From NCBI GenBank assembly GCA_009777335.1, contig WRMC01000006.1, positions 59,473 to 123,472 of the forward strand: a stretch of DNA of 64,000 bases, read 5' to 3'. The position numbers and the translations under genes are program-made. Numbering within the stretch: the stretch's first letter is position 1; each line of letters begins with the position of its first letter. Origin of the DNA: Treponema sp. Lineage in GTDB: Bacteria; Spirochaetota; Spirochaetia; Treponematales; Breznakiellaceae. Under the pieces are notes generated by a model, which ran no database searches, had not been told where the DNA came from, and worked only from the letters and a program-made list of their open reading frames with translations. Positions 1 to 8,190 of the stretch are shown here, in pieces.

Positions 1-22
1 GAATGTCCAATCACCGATTATC

Positions 23-1276
23 ATGTCAACGATTAAGGGGGACCATGCGGCCAACTATGTGACCGACGATGAGTACATCCGCCTTGGCAGCGATGTCACC
101 CCGGGCCCCCAGGCTCCCTTAAAGAAGAGCCAGGTTCTGGAAAAGGCGGGACCCCGGGAGATGATCTACTTTGCTCCCGCCAATGTCCACGCGGGCATCG
201 TCACCTGCGGGGGTCTCTGTCCGGGGCTCAATGACGTGATCCGGGCCCTGGTCCGTAACCTCTGGTACCGCTACGGGGTCCGCCGGATTTCGGGGATCCA
301 GTTTGGCTACCTGGGCTTCCTTCCGGAACACCAGTACGGGGTAAAACCCCTAAGCCCCGAAAATGTGGACACCATCCACAAGCTGGGGGGAACCCTCCTG
401 GGAAGCGCCCGGGGGGGCGGTCAGGAGACCAGCAAGATTGTGGATACCTTGGAACAACTGAACATGAACATGCTTTTCACCATAGGGGGGGACGGGACCC
501 AAAAGGGAGCCCTAGCGGTGGCAGAAGAAATTGAAAGGCGGAAGCTGAAGATCGCCGTGGTGGGGATCCCCAAGACGGTGGATAATGACTTCATCCTTAT
601 CCAGAAGTCCTTTGGCTTTGATACCGCCGTAGACAAGGCGGTGGAAACCATAGATGCGGCCCATACGGAGGCCATCTCGGCCATCAACGGCATAGGGCTG
701 GTAAAACTCATGGGCCGGGAGGCGGGCTTTATCGCCGTCCATACCGCCCTGGCCAGCCATGATGTCAACTTCGTCCTCATCCCCGAGGTGCCCTTCGACC
801 TGGATGGTCCCAACGGCTTTTTGACCCACCTGGAACAGCGGATGGCCCGGCGGAACCATGCGGTCATCGTGGTAGCCGAAGGGGCCATGCAGGACCAGCT
901 CCAGACCGAAAGGAAGCTGGACGCCGGGGGAAACCTCCGGCTGGCGGATGTGGGAACCTACCTAAGGGACCAGATCAACAAGTACTTTGCGGACAAGAAG
1001 ATCGAGATCAACCTAAAGTACATCGATCCCAGTTACATCATCCGCTCGGCCCCCGCCAACCCTGCGGACTCCATCTACTGTGAGCGCCTGGGGAATGCGG
1101 CGGCCCATGCGGCCATGGCGGGGAAGACCAAGTTAATCATAGGCCTGGTGAACAACGAATTTGCCCACCTGCCGATTAACACGGTGGTGGCCCAGCGCAA
1201 CCTGGTGGACCCGGAAGGGAACCTCTGGCGGGATACCCTGGATGCCACCCTCCAGCCTACGCTCATGGTAAATTAA
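23..1276 (+). CDS. 6-phosphofructokinase, atypical (TP0108-like) group
   Basis: Phosphorylates fructose 6-phosphate to fructose 1,6-bisphosphate in cytosolic glycolysis. The 417-residue protein has the PFK glycine-rich loop [10 protein letters not shown] near residues 61-70, GGDGT at 155-159 and PKTVDND at 183-189. The glycine after GGD is what ATP-using enzymes have, while the lysine in PKTVDND is usual in pyrophosphate-using enzymes. This mix is known from the 'X' group that includes plant, trypanosome and spirochaete enzymes, most of which use ATP. The N-terminal extension of about 55 residues also fits that group. The gene starts 22 bases into the window, so its upstream signals are mostly cut off, and no clear Shine-Dalgarno is visible. 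Phosphofructokinase identity is secure; the phosphoryl donor is inferred. Confidence 0.9.
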   Translation: MSTIKGDHAANYVTDDEYIRLGSDVTPGPQAPLKKSQVLEKAGPREMIYFAPANVHAGIVTCGGLCPGLNDVIRALVRNLWYRYGVRRISGIQFGYLGFLPEHQYGVKPLSPENVDTIHKLGGTLLGSARGGGQETSKIVDTLEQLNMNMLFTIGGDGTQKGALAVAEEIERRKLKIAVVGIPKTVDNDFILIQKSFGFDTAVDKAVETIDAAHTEAISAINGIGLVKLMGREAGFIAVHTALASHDVNFVLIPEVPFDLDGPNGFLTHLEQRMARRNHAVIVVAEGAMQDQLQTERKLDAGGNLRLADVGTYLRDQINKYFADKKIEINLKYIDPSYIIRSAPANPADSIYCERLGNAAAHAAMAGKTKLIIGLVNNEFAHLPINTVVAQRNLVDPEGNLWRDTLDATLQPTLMVN

Positions 1277-1354
1277 GCTTTCTTTTTCGAAGAAGCGCTG
1301 TTACTATGGTTACAGATAGGGACGAAAAAAAACGAACAAAATAAGGAGAAGAGA

Positions 1355-2233
1355 ATGAATTTTAAATCTGCAGTGGATACCTACAAGCTGTCCGATGGGA
1401 CCGAAATACCCTGTATAGGTTTCGGCACCTGGCAGACCCCCGACGGAGAGACCGCCGTTAATGCGGTCAAGGCCGCTCTGGAAGCGGGGTACCGGCACAT
1501 AGATGCCGCAGCGGTCTACAACAACGAAACCAGCGTGGGCAAGGCCATCCGGGAAAGCGGCATCCCCCGGAAGGACATTTTTGTGACCAGCAAACTGGCC
1601 AACTCCCGGCGGGGTTACGATTCCACCGTCGAGGGCCTCAACAAGACCCTCAGCGACATGGGCCTCGATTACCTGGACCTCTACCTCATCCATTGGCCCA
1701 ACCCGAAAAACTTCCGGGATAACTGGCAGCACAATAACAGTGAGTCCTGGAGGGCCATGGAAGATCTCGTCAAGGCCGGAAAAATCAAGGCCCTGGGGGT
1801 AAGCAACTTCCACGAACACCACCTGGATGCCCTGATCAAAAACGCCACGATTAAACCCACGGTTAACCAGATCCGCCTCTGCCCCGGTGATACCAAGGAT
1901 GCCATCGTTAAGGCCTCCCGGGACAGGGACATCCTTCTTGAAGCCTACAGCCCCTTTGGAGGAACCGTGGGCGGCATGGGGTCCAACAGCATCCTTAAGG
2001 CCCCCCTGCTCTTGGAGTTGGAGAAGAAGTACTCCAAGTCGTCGGCCCAGATCTCCTTGCGCTGGAGTCTGCAGATGGGCTTCCTGCCCCTGCCCAAGTC
2101 GGTGACCCCCGCCAACATCGTGTCCAATCTGAGTGTCTTCGATTTTGAACTCGCCGAGGAGGACGTAAAGGCCCTGAGTAAGCTGGAAGGCTACCCGGAT
2201 CCCTTCGCCCACCCCGACGAAGCCCCCTTCTAA
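1355..2233 (+). CDS. aldo/keto reductase family oxidoreductase
   Basis: An NADPH-dependent carbonyl reductase of the AKR superfamily, predicted cytosolic (alpha/beta)8 barrel. The catalytic tetrad is visible: D50 and Y55 (RHIDAAAVYNNE), K80 (FVTSKLAN) and H113 (LIHWP). At 292 residues it is full length for the family. The start is supported by an AAGGAGAAGAG stretch just before the ATG. It stands alone after the phosphofructokinase with a 78-base gap and is followed by a good intrinsic terminator, so it is probably a single-gene unit. The substrate cannot be told from sequence; 2,5-diketogluconate reductase-like and general aldehyde reductase roles are both possible. Confidence 0.9.
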   Translation: MNFKSAVDTYKLSDGTEIPCIGFGTWQTPDGETAVNAVKAALEAGYRHIDAAAVYNNETSVGKAIRESGIPRKDIFVTSKLANSRRGYDSTVEGLNKTLSDMGLDYLDLYLIHWPNPKNFRDNWQHNNSESWRAMEDLVKAGKIKALGVSNFHEHHLDALIKNATIKPTVNQIRLCPGDTKDAIVKASRDRDILLEAYSPFGGTVGGMGSNSILKAPLLLELEKKYSKSSAQISLRWSLQMGFLPLPKSVTPANIVSNLSVFDFELAEEDVKALSKLEGYPDPFAHPDEAPF

Positions 2234-2241
2234 GTAAATAG

Positions 2242-2271
2242 GCCCGGGGCTTTAGGCTCCGGGCTTTTTTT
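2242..2271 (+). terminator. intrinsic terminator after the aldo/keto reductase
   Basis: A nine-pair stem (GCCCGGGGC with GCTCCGGGC, one G-T pair), a five-base loop TTTAG, then seven T. It lies 8 bases after the reductase stop codon. The convergent DUF2961 gene ends inside the T run; on that strand no U tract follows the hairpin, so it serves mainly the plus strand. Confidence 0.85.
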
Positions 2272-3376
2272 ATATAACTTCGAGATCGTCCCGGCTCCCC
2301 AGGGGCTCGAAGGGCCTATGGGGTTCCCCCTGGTACCAGTAGGCCACCGAGGAGATATCATCCTGGAGGGCCATGAACCTCCGCTCACTCCTCCATCCTA
2401 TGGCCTGCATGAGGGCCCTAAAATCTTTAGTAAAGCGGATGGGGTCGGTGATGTGGAAGCGGTACATGCTATGACGGTTCCCCACGCTGTTGGGGGGCCG
2501 CTTCTCCCCATACTCTCCCCCGTACATAAGATCCTGGTAACCCATGAAGGGGGCCGAATAATTTTCCTTAAAGCACCAGGCTCCGCCAAAGTAATCTTCG
2601 GTCCCCGTGTGGCAGTAGGAGGGGAACTCCCCGTCCCCGTCTATGAAGGCCTTGAATTCCCCTTCCCCCCACCAGCGGCTGGAGTTCTGCTGCCAGCCCA
2701 TCTGGGTCCCCACATAATGTCCCTCCCCCTCGATGCCGTCTATGATGAGGTAATTCTCCTTGTAGGGGAGGGGATTGGAGCGGCGGAACTTGGCATGGAA
2801 GTAAGCTTCCCTTGGGTCCACCTCCCCCTCTTCCATGGAGATGGCATAGAAGAACTCGACCCTCTCGGGGCTCCGGTTTTCTATGGTCACCTTTGCATGG
2901 CCCCTAAAGGGCATAGGGAGGAAGCAGTTCATTCCCCCCGTGGGGTTGGCATTCATGGGGAGGGAGAGGATCTTCAGGGGCCGGGCAAAGCCGCAGCAGA
3001 AAAAATCCCCCAGGGGGCTCTCGACACTGGGCTCCTCTTCCCCGTCCCAGTAGATTCGGAGGATCAGATCCCGGAAATGGAGATAATTGCAGGTGCACCA
3101 CATATGGGTAAAGCGCCCCGGCCCGCTGATGTCCACAATCCGGGTTTCCTCCCCGGGGGCAAGAAAGATGGCGGGCCGGATCTTCCAGGGGGCCCCCAGG
3201 TCCCGGGCAAACTCACTGGGCCCGGTCCACAGCTGCCCCATCCGGACCACCTCTTCCTGGGGCTCCGATGACTGCCGCGCCATGCCCCCCTTACCCTTCT
3301 CCCCGTAGACGTTCTCCCCGGTGAAGAGTCTTGTTCTGCCCTTACGTAGGGTGCCTAGGGATGATATATCAAACAT
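2270..3376 (-). CDS. DUF2961 / GH172-like glycoside hydrolase
   Basis: A 368-residue protein matching the DUF2961 family, now partly classed as glycoside hydrolase family 172, whose studied members act on difructose dianhydride and on arabinofuranosides. Visible family marks are the HTGTEDYFGGAWCF segment near residues 256-270, the early LGAPWKIRPAIFL stretch and the jelly-roll-like FTHMWCTCNY region. There is no signal peptide, so it should act in the cytoplasm. AGGAG lies 6 bases before the ATG. A short inverted repeat, TATAC-GAATA-GTATA (3413-3427), lies in the upstream gap shared with the divergent unknown gene at 3464 and could be an operator. It converges on the aldo/keto reductase. The family assignment is good; the substrate is unknown. 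Confidence 0.8.
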   Translation of the reverse strand: MFDISSLGTLRKGRTRLFTGENVYGEKGKGGMARQSSEPQEEVVRMGQLWTGPSEFARDLGAPWKIRPAIFLAPGEETRIVDISGPGRFTHMWCTCNYLHFRDLILRIYWDGEEEPSVESPLGDFFCCGFARPLKILSLPMNANPTGGMNCFLPMPFRGHAKVTIENRSPERVEFFYAISMEEGEVDPREAYFHAKFRRSNPLPYKENYLIIDGIEGEGHYVGTQMGWQQNSSRWWGEGEFKAFIDGDGEFPSYCHTGTEDYFGGAWCFKENYSAPFMGYQDLMYGGEYGEKRPPNSVGNRHSMYRFHITDPIRFTKDFRALMQAIGWRSERRFMALQDDISSVAYWYQGEPHRPFEPLGSRDDLEVI

Positions 3377-3463
3377 GGCATACTCCTGTATAGTTGTGGT
3401 TTGTTTTGATTATATACGAATAGTATACCTACCCTAAACACAGAGACGGAAGGGAGGCAGCGG

Positions 3464-4006
3464 ATGGAGTCCAATAGGTTGATCTATGAGAGGCTGGAAC
3501 GAAGGTATAGGCGGCTCTGCCGGGTCCAGAAGGAACTGGAAGACCTGGACCTCAGCCAGGCCCGGGAGGACAAGAAAACCCTGGAAGCCTATGTGCATTC
3601 CCGGATAGATTTTTCCCGGTACCGGAGGATTCCCCTTGAAGACTTTGAGGACTTCTACCTTCCGGGCCTCCAGGACTTTGAGGACCCCTACCTGGTTTCC
3701 GCCTTTGCCCTGGATCGCCGGGAGCTCTCTTCCCTTATAACGAAGAGTTACACCCGTACCGAACCCTGGTACCTTCTTACTATAGAAAGCAACCTGGTCC
3801 TCTCGGTCATGAGAACCCTGGACTGCTCCCTGGACTGGGAACCGCTCGTAGACAAAACCGAAAAAGAAACCCTGGGCCCCTATCTCCATGACTTAGACTT
3901 CACCCATAGTGATGGTGCCATTACTACCCTTAATCTCTCAGACCATGGAGAACTCGTAGCCCACTTCAGGCCTAAAGGTAAGAGCTGGACTGTAGTGGTA
4001 GGATAA
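3464..4006 (+). CDS. conserved hypothetical protein
   Basis: I do not recognise this 180-residue protein. It is hydrophilic, with an Arg/Glu-rich helical N-terminus (RLERRYRRLCRVQKELEDL), a central acidic aromatic stretch (DFEDFYLPGLQDFEDPYL) and no signal peptide or membrane segment. An AAGGGAGG sequence precedes the ATG at a normal distance, and codon use matches the surrounding core genes, so it is probably expressed. It is divergent from the DUF2961 gene and its stop codon lies 10 bases before the first terminal inverted repeat of the repeat complex at 4.0 kb. Confidence 0.6.
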   Translation: MESNRLIYERLERRYRRLCRVQKELEDLDLSQAREDKKTLEAYVHSRIDFSRYRRIPLEDFEDFYLPGLQDFEDPYLVSAFALDRRELSSLITKSYTRTEPWYLLTIESNLVLSVMRTLDCSLDWEPLVDKTEKETLGPYLHDLDFTHSDGAITTLNLSDHGELVAHFRPKGKSWTVVVG

Positions 4007-4016
4007 AATTATCCTA

Positions 4017-4297
4017 GGTTTGATCTCGCCACTAATTGTATAAAACCACATGAGGGGTGGGTGCCGCTCAGGTCTAGGAATTGAGGTGAACCCGCCTACG
4101 GAGCCCCCGGCACCCAGTTTCTTGTATTCTATCATTGCGTTCAGCTTTCCTCGCACATACTGGATGCCGGAGCTTCTCTCATTATCCCATTCTGCTTTTC
4201 CCGAGGTCTCCTCCGGCGGAGAACCCCCAGATATTCCTAGCCCCAAGCAGCCCCCACCCCTCACGTGTTTGATCACCTAGGTGGCGAGATCAAGTCC
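4017..4297. mobile_element. MITE-like element, copy 1
   Basis: About 280 bases bounded by terminal inverted repeats: GGTTTGATCTCGCCAC at the left and GTGGCGAGATCAAGTCC at the right. A second copy with matching ends lies at 36713-37007, and most of the interior is nearly identical between them. Inside the ends a second, imperfect inversion (AGGGGTGGGTGCCGCT against AGCAGCCCCCACCCCT) makes the whole element able to fold. The only open frames inside are short and are not kept across copies. I see no transposase and no clear target-site duplication, so mobilisation in trans is inference. It begins 10 bases after the stop codon of the gene at 3464. Confidence 0.7.
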
Positions 4298-4345
4298 AAC
4301 ACCAAGGGTGTCAGTCACTTTTCTGCTATAGCTTACTTGATATTT

Positions 4346-4401
4346 AAATTGGTACACAAATACCAATTCTTGTTATCAATTTTAGGGTATTTGTACTAAT
4401 T
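4346..4401. repeat. 56-base palindromic repeat, copy 1
   Basis: Starts AAATTGGTACACAAATACC and ends TTTTAGGGTATTTGTACTAA. The two ends are inverted copies of each other (AATTGGTACAAATA type). Two more copies lie in tandem at 35355-35410 and 35417-35472, upstream of a toxin/antitoxin pair. Because this copy is next to neither regulator nor toxin, the unit is a dispersed repeat and not just a local operator. Confidence 0.7.
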
Positions 4402-4410
4402 TCAAAAACC

Positions 4411-4651
4411 CCGGTGACTCACATCTTTGTCAGCAATTTTCATCATTCTTCCTCCCCGATAACACTTGTAGGGTTGATTCTTATAAGGCTCTTCTAAGTC
4501 AAACCACGCATAGTTATCTCAGCTGGAGCAGGAACTTCGTTCCGGGCGAGCCTTTTTTCAGCTCGCCAGGGATGAAGGTTCCTGTCCAGCGTGAGCTGAG
4601 TGTGCTGGGTTGGTCTTAGTCTTAGATATAGGAATGACAAGATCAAACCTA
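4411..4651. repeat. hairpin-rich intergenic repeat module (family A/D)
   Basis: Contains CAGCTGGAGCAGGAAC (4520-4535) and the inverted partner GGTTCCTGTCCAGC (4577-4590), enclosing a smaller perfect stem GGCGAGC/GCTCGCC (4545-4567). The same arms occur at 62751-62766 and 62861-62874. A related version with other arms lies at 37.2 and 40.0 kb. At the far end, 4636-4650 reads GACAAGATCAAACCT, a degraded match to the terminal repeat of the MITE-like element, so the two blocks together (4017-4651) look like one composite unit. No gene is visible in 4007-4719. Confidence 0.6.
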
Positions 4652-4719
4652 GCTTCTTTACAGGTCCCGGTAAAGGGATTAAAATTGGAGCATCTACAGA
4701 TAAAAAGAGAGGTGCCGCA

Positions 4720-5811
4720 ATGGCGAAGAAACTCAAGTATGGAATCATAGGCTGCGGCGGCATCGCCATGCAGAAGCATCTTCCTTCGATAAGTACCCTC
4801 GATGATGCGGAGCCCGTGGCTTTCTGCGATCTTGTGGTCTCCAGGGCCGAAAAAGCCAACCAGGATTTTGGGGGAGGGAAGGGGAAGGTCTTTACGGACT
4901 ATCGGGACCTCTTAAAAGAGGATCTCGATGCGGTCTTCGTTCTTACCCCCAACGATTCCCACAGCGAAATTTCCGTGGCGGCCCTGAATGCCCAAAAACA
5001 TGTGATGTGCGAAAAGCCCATGGCGAAAAGCTATGCCGAAGCCAAGGCCATGCTGGCCGCCAGGGATAAAAACAAAAAACTCCTTACCATAGGCTACCAG
5101 GGACGCTATAGGCCCGACTCTCTCTTCCTTAAACAGGAATGTGAGAAGGGCGCCCTGGGGGAGATTTACTTCGCCAAGGCCATAGCCCTCCGCCGCCGGG
5201 CGGTCCCCACCTGGGGGATTTTCCTCAATGCAGAAAAGCAGGGCGGGGGGCCCCTGATAGACATAGGGACCCACTCCCTGGATCTGGCCCTCTTTATGAT
5301 GAACAACTACGAGCCCCATTATGCGGTGGGGACCACCTACCACAAGCTGAACAAGGACAAGAATACCGGCAATGCCTGGGGGGACTGGGACCCCAAGCTC
5401 TTTACCGCCGAAGACTCGGCCTTTGGCTTCATCGTCATGAAAAACGGGGCCACCATCATGTTGGAATCATCCTGGGCCATGAACATCACCTGGGAAAGGG
5501 AAAACGCCTGCGCCCTGGCGGGGACCAAGGGGGGGGCCGAGATGCTCAAGAACGGGGACCTCCTCTTAAACGGGGTGAAGAACGGGAAGCTCTACAACTT
5601 GAGTCCCCTCCTGGGGGCCGGCGGGGTGGCCTACTATGACGGCCGGAACGATAAGCCAGCGGATGTGGAGGCCCGGGTCTTTAGGGATGCCATACGGGGC
5701 AAGGGGAAGCTCTATGTCCAGGCCGAAGAAGCTCTTGCGGTGACCCGGATCCTCGAGGGGATCTACCGCTCCGCCGCCTCGGGAAAACCCCACTACTTTG
5801 ACGAGGAATAG
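4720..5811 (+). CDS. Gfo/Idh/MocA family oxidoreductase
   Basis: A cytosolic NAD(P)-dependent sugar or inositol dehydrogenase-like enzyme. The Rossmann motif GIIGCGGIA is at residues 8-16, and the family lysine motif CEKPMAK has its EKP at 98-100. A conserved GGGPLIDIGTHSLD segment follows in the C-terminal domain. I start it at the ATG at 4720, after AGAGAGGT, giving 363 residues. The ORF track's longer start at 4600 runs through the repeat module and is not supported. The next gene overlaps its end by 14 bases, so the two are probably cotranscribed. The substrate is unknown. Confidence 0.87.
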   Translation: MAKKLKYGIIGCGGIAMQKHLPSISTLDDAEPVAFCDLVVSRAEKANQDFGGGKGKVFTDYRDLLKEDLDAVFVLTPNDSHSEISVAALNAQKHVMCEKPMAKSYAEAKAMLAARDKNKKLLTIGYQGRYRPDSLFLKQECEKGALGEIYFAKAIALRRRAVPTWGIFLNAEKQGGGPLIDIGTHSLDLALFMMNNYEPHYAVGTTYHKLNKDKNTGNAWGDWDPKLFTAEDSAFGFIVMKNGATIMLESSWAMNITWERENACALAGTKGGAEMLKNGDLLLNGVKNGKLYNLSPLLGAGGVAYYDGRNDKPADVEARVFRDAIRGKGKLYVQAEEALAVTRILEGIYRSAASGKPHYFDEE

Positions 5812-6391
5812 CTTAAGCCTAAAATCAGAATTTGAACGGAAGGGGATCCATGTGCTCATCGCCCTGGTTCCCCCCCTGGCCTCCCTGGATTATGCCTTGA
5901 CGATCCTCCTCCTCATGGGGGGCCTTGTGGTCTACTCCGCCGCCGAGGGGATCCGGTACCTGGGCTTCTCGGTGCCCCTTATCTCGGGGGTAACCTCCCG
6001 GGTCCTCCGGGATAGGGAACGGGGGCACTACGCCCTGGGCCCGGTGACCCTGGGTCTGGGGGCCCTTTTAACCCTCATCCTCTTTCCCTTCCCCATAGCC
6101 CAGGCGGCCCTCCTGGTCCTGGCCTTTGGAGACTCGGCGGCCAGCATAGTCGGAAACCTCTGGGGCCGCCTTCGCCCCCCCTTCCTGGGTGGAAAAAGCC
6201 TGGAGGGTACCCTGGCTGCTACGGCCCTCTCTGCCGCCCTGACCTACTGGGTTCTCGCGGACTGGCGGGCCGCCCTGGTCATGGGTCTGGGGGCCCTCCT
6301 TTCGGACCTCCTCCCCCTGGGGGATTTTGATAACCTGGTCCTGCCCCTCCTATCGGGCCTGGGGGCCTCTCTGCTTATGGGTCTTGCATAA
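5798..6391 (+). CDS. SEC59/dolichol-kinase-like membrane protein
   Basis: A 197-residue integral membrane protein of the CTP-dependent polyprenol/diacylglycerol/phytol kinase group, related to CDP-diglyceride synthetases. Signs are the N-terminal EFERKGIHVLIAL segment, the AFGDSAASIVGNLWG motif and GGKSLEGTLAA near residues 128-138. Hydrophobic segments fill most of the length. The start is a TTG at 5798 inside the end of the upstream oxidoreductase gene; no better start or strong ribosome site is seen. The likely role is phosphorylating a lipid alcohol for envelope lipid or glycan synthesis, but the exact substrate is unknown. Confidence 0.7.
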   Translation: MTRNSLSLKSEFERKGIHVLIALVPPLASLDYALTILLLMGGLVVYSAAEGIRYLGFSVPLISGVTSRVLRDRERGHYALGPVTLGLGALLTLILFPFPIAQAALLVLAFGDSAASIVGNLWGRLRPPFLGGKSLEGTLAATALSAALTYWVLADWRAALVMGLGALLSDLLPLGDFDNLVLPLLSGLGASLLMGLA

Positions 6392-6429
6392 ATTTAAATT
6401 AAACTGGTATACCCTAAGAAGGAGCAGCT

Positions 6430-7428
6430 ATGGACTTCTTAACCAAGACCCTCTCTAAGGCCAAGGCCCGGCAGAAAAAGCTGGTCCTTACGGCGGGGGA
6501 GGAGCCCGAAACCCTCAGGGCCGCCAAGGTCATTCTCACCGAGCGTCTAGCTTCGGAGGTGATCCTTTTGGGCAAGGAATCGGAGATCCATAAGCAGGCG
6601 GCCCATGAGGGGATAGATCATTCGGATATGACGATCATCAACCCCGAACACTCCGACGATTTTGACGACTATGCGGGGGAATACTACGATCTCCGGAAGA
6701 TCCGGGGTCTTACGGAAGAGCAGGCCCAGATCGATATCCTGAGCCCTCTCCGCTGGGGGGCCATGATGGTCCGCATGGGGGATGCCGATGCGGTCATTGC
6801 AGGGGCCAGGGACAATGCGGTGGATGTCTTCTTCGCCGGGCTTTCTATCATAGGGACGGCCCCCAACATCAGAACCGCCTCTTCCTGTACCATAGTCCTC
6901 ACCGAGGACAGCAGCTGGGGGGCCGACGGGGCCTTCATCTTTTCTGACTGTTCCATAGTGCCCAATCCCCTCCCGGACCAGCTATCGGACATAGCCCAGA
7001 GTGCCGCCCAGACCTGCCGGGATCTCTTTGACCATGAGCCGGTGCTGGCATTTATCTCCCACTCCACCCGGGGATCTAAACGGGATAACAAGGACATAGA
7101 AAAGCTCAGGATCTGCATCGAAATGGTTAAATTCCGGGAGCCAAGCCTTCTGGTAGACGGGGAGATGCAGCTGGGGGTGGCCCTTAATCCCGCCGTAACG
7201 GACATTAAACTGCCCGGCAGCCCCGTCCGGGGTAAGGTGAATACCCTGATCTTCCCCAACATAGATACGGGGAACGTGGCCTACCAGACCGCCCGGCTCT
7301 TTGGGAAGGCCGCCATCTTTGGACCCTTCCTTCAGGGTTTTGCCAAACCCATAGGGTATATTCCCCGGGGTTCGGAGCTAAACTCGGCGGTCATTACCTG
7401 CGCCGCCGCCCTGGCCCGGGCAAAGTAG
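6430..7428 (+). CDS. pta: phosphate acetyltransferase
   Basis: Converts acetyl-CoA and phosphate to acetyl phosphate, the first half of acetate production for ATP in fermenters. The 332-residue protein is the compact Pta domain without the long N-terminal extension of the E. coli enzyme. Family segments include ADAVIAGARDNAVD, the SHSTRGSKR region and the C-terminal PNIDTGNVAYQTARLF and GPFLQGFAKP stretches. AGAAGGAG precedes the ATG. No acetate kinase gene lies next to it in this window. It is followed by a 141-base gap holding the promoter for the V-ATPase operon. Confidence 0.93.
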   Translation: MDFLTKTLSKAKARQKKLVLTAGEEPETLRAAKVILTERLASEVILLGKESEIHKQAAHEGIDHSDMTIINPEHSDDFDDYAGEYYDLRKIRGLTEEQAQIDILSPLRWGAMMVRMGDADAVIAGARDNAVDVFFAGLSIIGTAPNIRTASSCTIVLTEDSSWGADGAFIFSDCSIVPNPLPDQLSDIAQSAAQTCRDLFDHEPVLAFISHSTRGSKRDNKDIEKLRICIEMVKFREPSLLVDGEMQLGVALNPAVTDIKLPGSPVRGKVNTLIFPNIDTGNVAYQTARLFGKAAIFGPFLQGFAKPIGYIPRGSELNSAVITCAAALARAK

Positions 7429-7486
7429 GCCCCTCCGCCTGGCCCCCAGTTCCATACGGTTCCCTGTATTTTTATGCAATGGTCCC

Positions 7487-7515
7487 TTGCGTTAATGCTT
7501 TTTTCCTGATACTAT
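7487..7515 (+). promoter_or_regulatory. sigma-70-type promoter for the V-ATPase operon
   Basis: TTGCGT, 17 bases, TACTAT. It ends about 54 bases before the ATG of the E-subunit gene, in the only sizeable gap upstream of the operon, and GAGGAGCC precedes that ATG. Predicted from consensus only. Confidence 0.5.
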
Positions 7516-7569
7516 AGGAGCTGTAGTAAAAAAACCAATAGTCTAACAGTACACAAAATAGAGGAGCCT

Positions 7570-8187
7570 ATGGAAATCCAGCTGCAAGAACTCATCGATA
7601 AGATTAAAAAAGACGGAATTGAAACCGCCTCCGAAGAAGCGGCGAAGCTAAAGCGGGAAGCCGAGGCAGAAGCGGCCAGAATTGTCTCTGCAGCCCAGAA
7701 AGAAGCGGCAGATATAGTGAATCAGGGCCGGGTCGATGCTGATCGGGTGGAAAAAGCCGGAAAGGCAGCCCTGGAACAGGCCTCCCGGAACCTAATTCTG
7801 GCCTTTAGAGGGGAGGTTGACGCCCTTTTAGAGCGTATCGTGGCCCAAGCGGTGGCTTCTTCCTACAAAGAAGACACCCTTAAGGCGGTTTTACCCGAAA
7901 TTTTCAAGGCCTGGGCCCAAAAAGACGGGGTAGAATCCATAGACCTCCTCCTTTCGGAAGATAATCTTAACTCCCTCAAATCCTGGGCCACCGGAGCCCT
8001 CTCGGAGGAGCTAAAGAAGGGGGTGGAGCTTAGATCGGACCGCAATTTAGGGGCAGGGTTTAGAATCGCCAACAAGGACGGCTCGGCCTACTACGATTTC
8101 TCCGCCGAATCGGTGGCGGTCCTCCTTTCAGCCTACCTGAATCCCCAACTGGCGGAGGTTCTTTCGCTCTCCGCAAAGGGAATATAA
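7570..8187 (+). CDS. atpE: V/A-type ATPase subunit E
   Basis: Peripheral stalk subunit that ties the catalytic head to the membrane sector. The 205-residue protein has an Ala/Glu/Lys-rich coiled-coil first half (residues about 10-80, with EAAKLKREAEAEAARI) and a globular second half ending in the NLGAGFRIANKDG type motif usual for subunit E. AGAGGAGCC precedes the ATG. It is the first gene of a tight operon E-DUF2764-A-B-D-I-K-I-K, the order known from Treponema and Borrelia except for the extra I-K. The symbol is the V-ATPase naming, not the F-type c subunit. Confidence 0.88.
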   Translation: MEIQLQELIDKIKKDGIETASEEAAKLKREAEAEAARIVSAAQKEAADIVNQGRVDADRVEKAGKAALEQASRNLILAFRGEVDALLERIVAQAVASSYKEDTLKAVLPEIFKAWAQKDGVESIDLLLSEDNLNSLKSWATGALSEELKKGVELRSDRNLGAGFRIANKDGSAYYDFSAESVAVLLSAYLNPQLAEVLSLSAKGI

Positions 8188-8190
8188 GAG

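Noticed and set aside
1310-2212. 300-residue minus-strand open frame opposite the aldo/keto reductase
   Set aside because: It is a shadow of a clear gene: low-complexity Gly/Val/Leu composition, no family motif, and the plus frame has an intact catalytic tetrad and a ribosome site.
2318-3271. 317-residue plus-strand open frame opposite the DUF2961 gene
   Set aside because: Proline/glycine-rich shadow frame caused by high GC; the minus frame carries the family motifs.
4050-4280. Similar short open frames in both copies of the MITE-like element (about 38 shared residues)
   Set aside because: DNA identity extends equally over the ends and non-coding parts, and the frames diverge at the insert in copy 2, so conservation is of DNA and not of protein.
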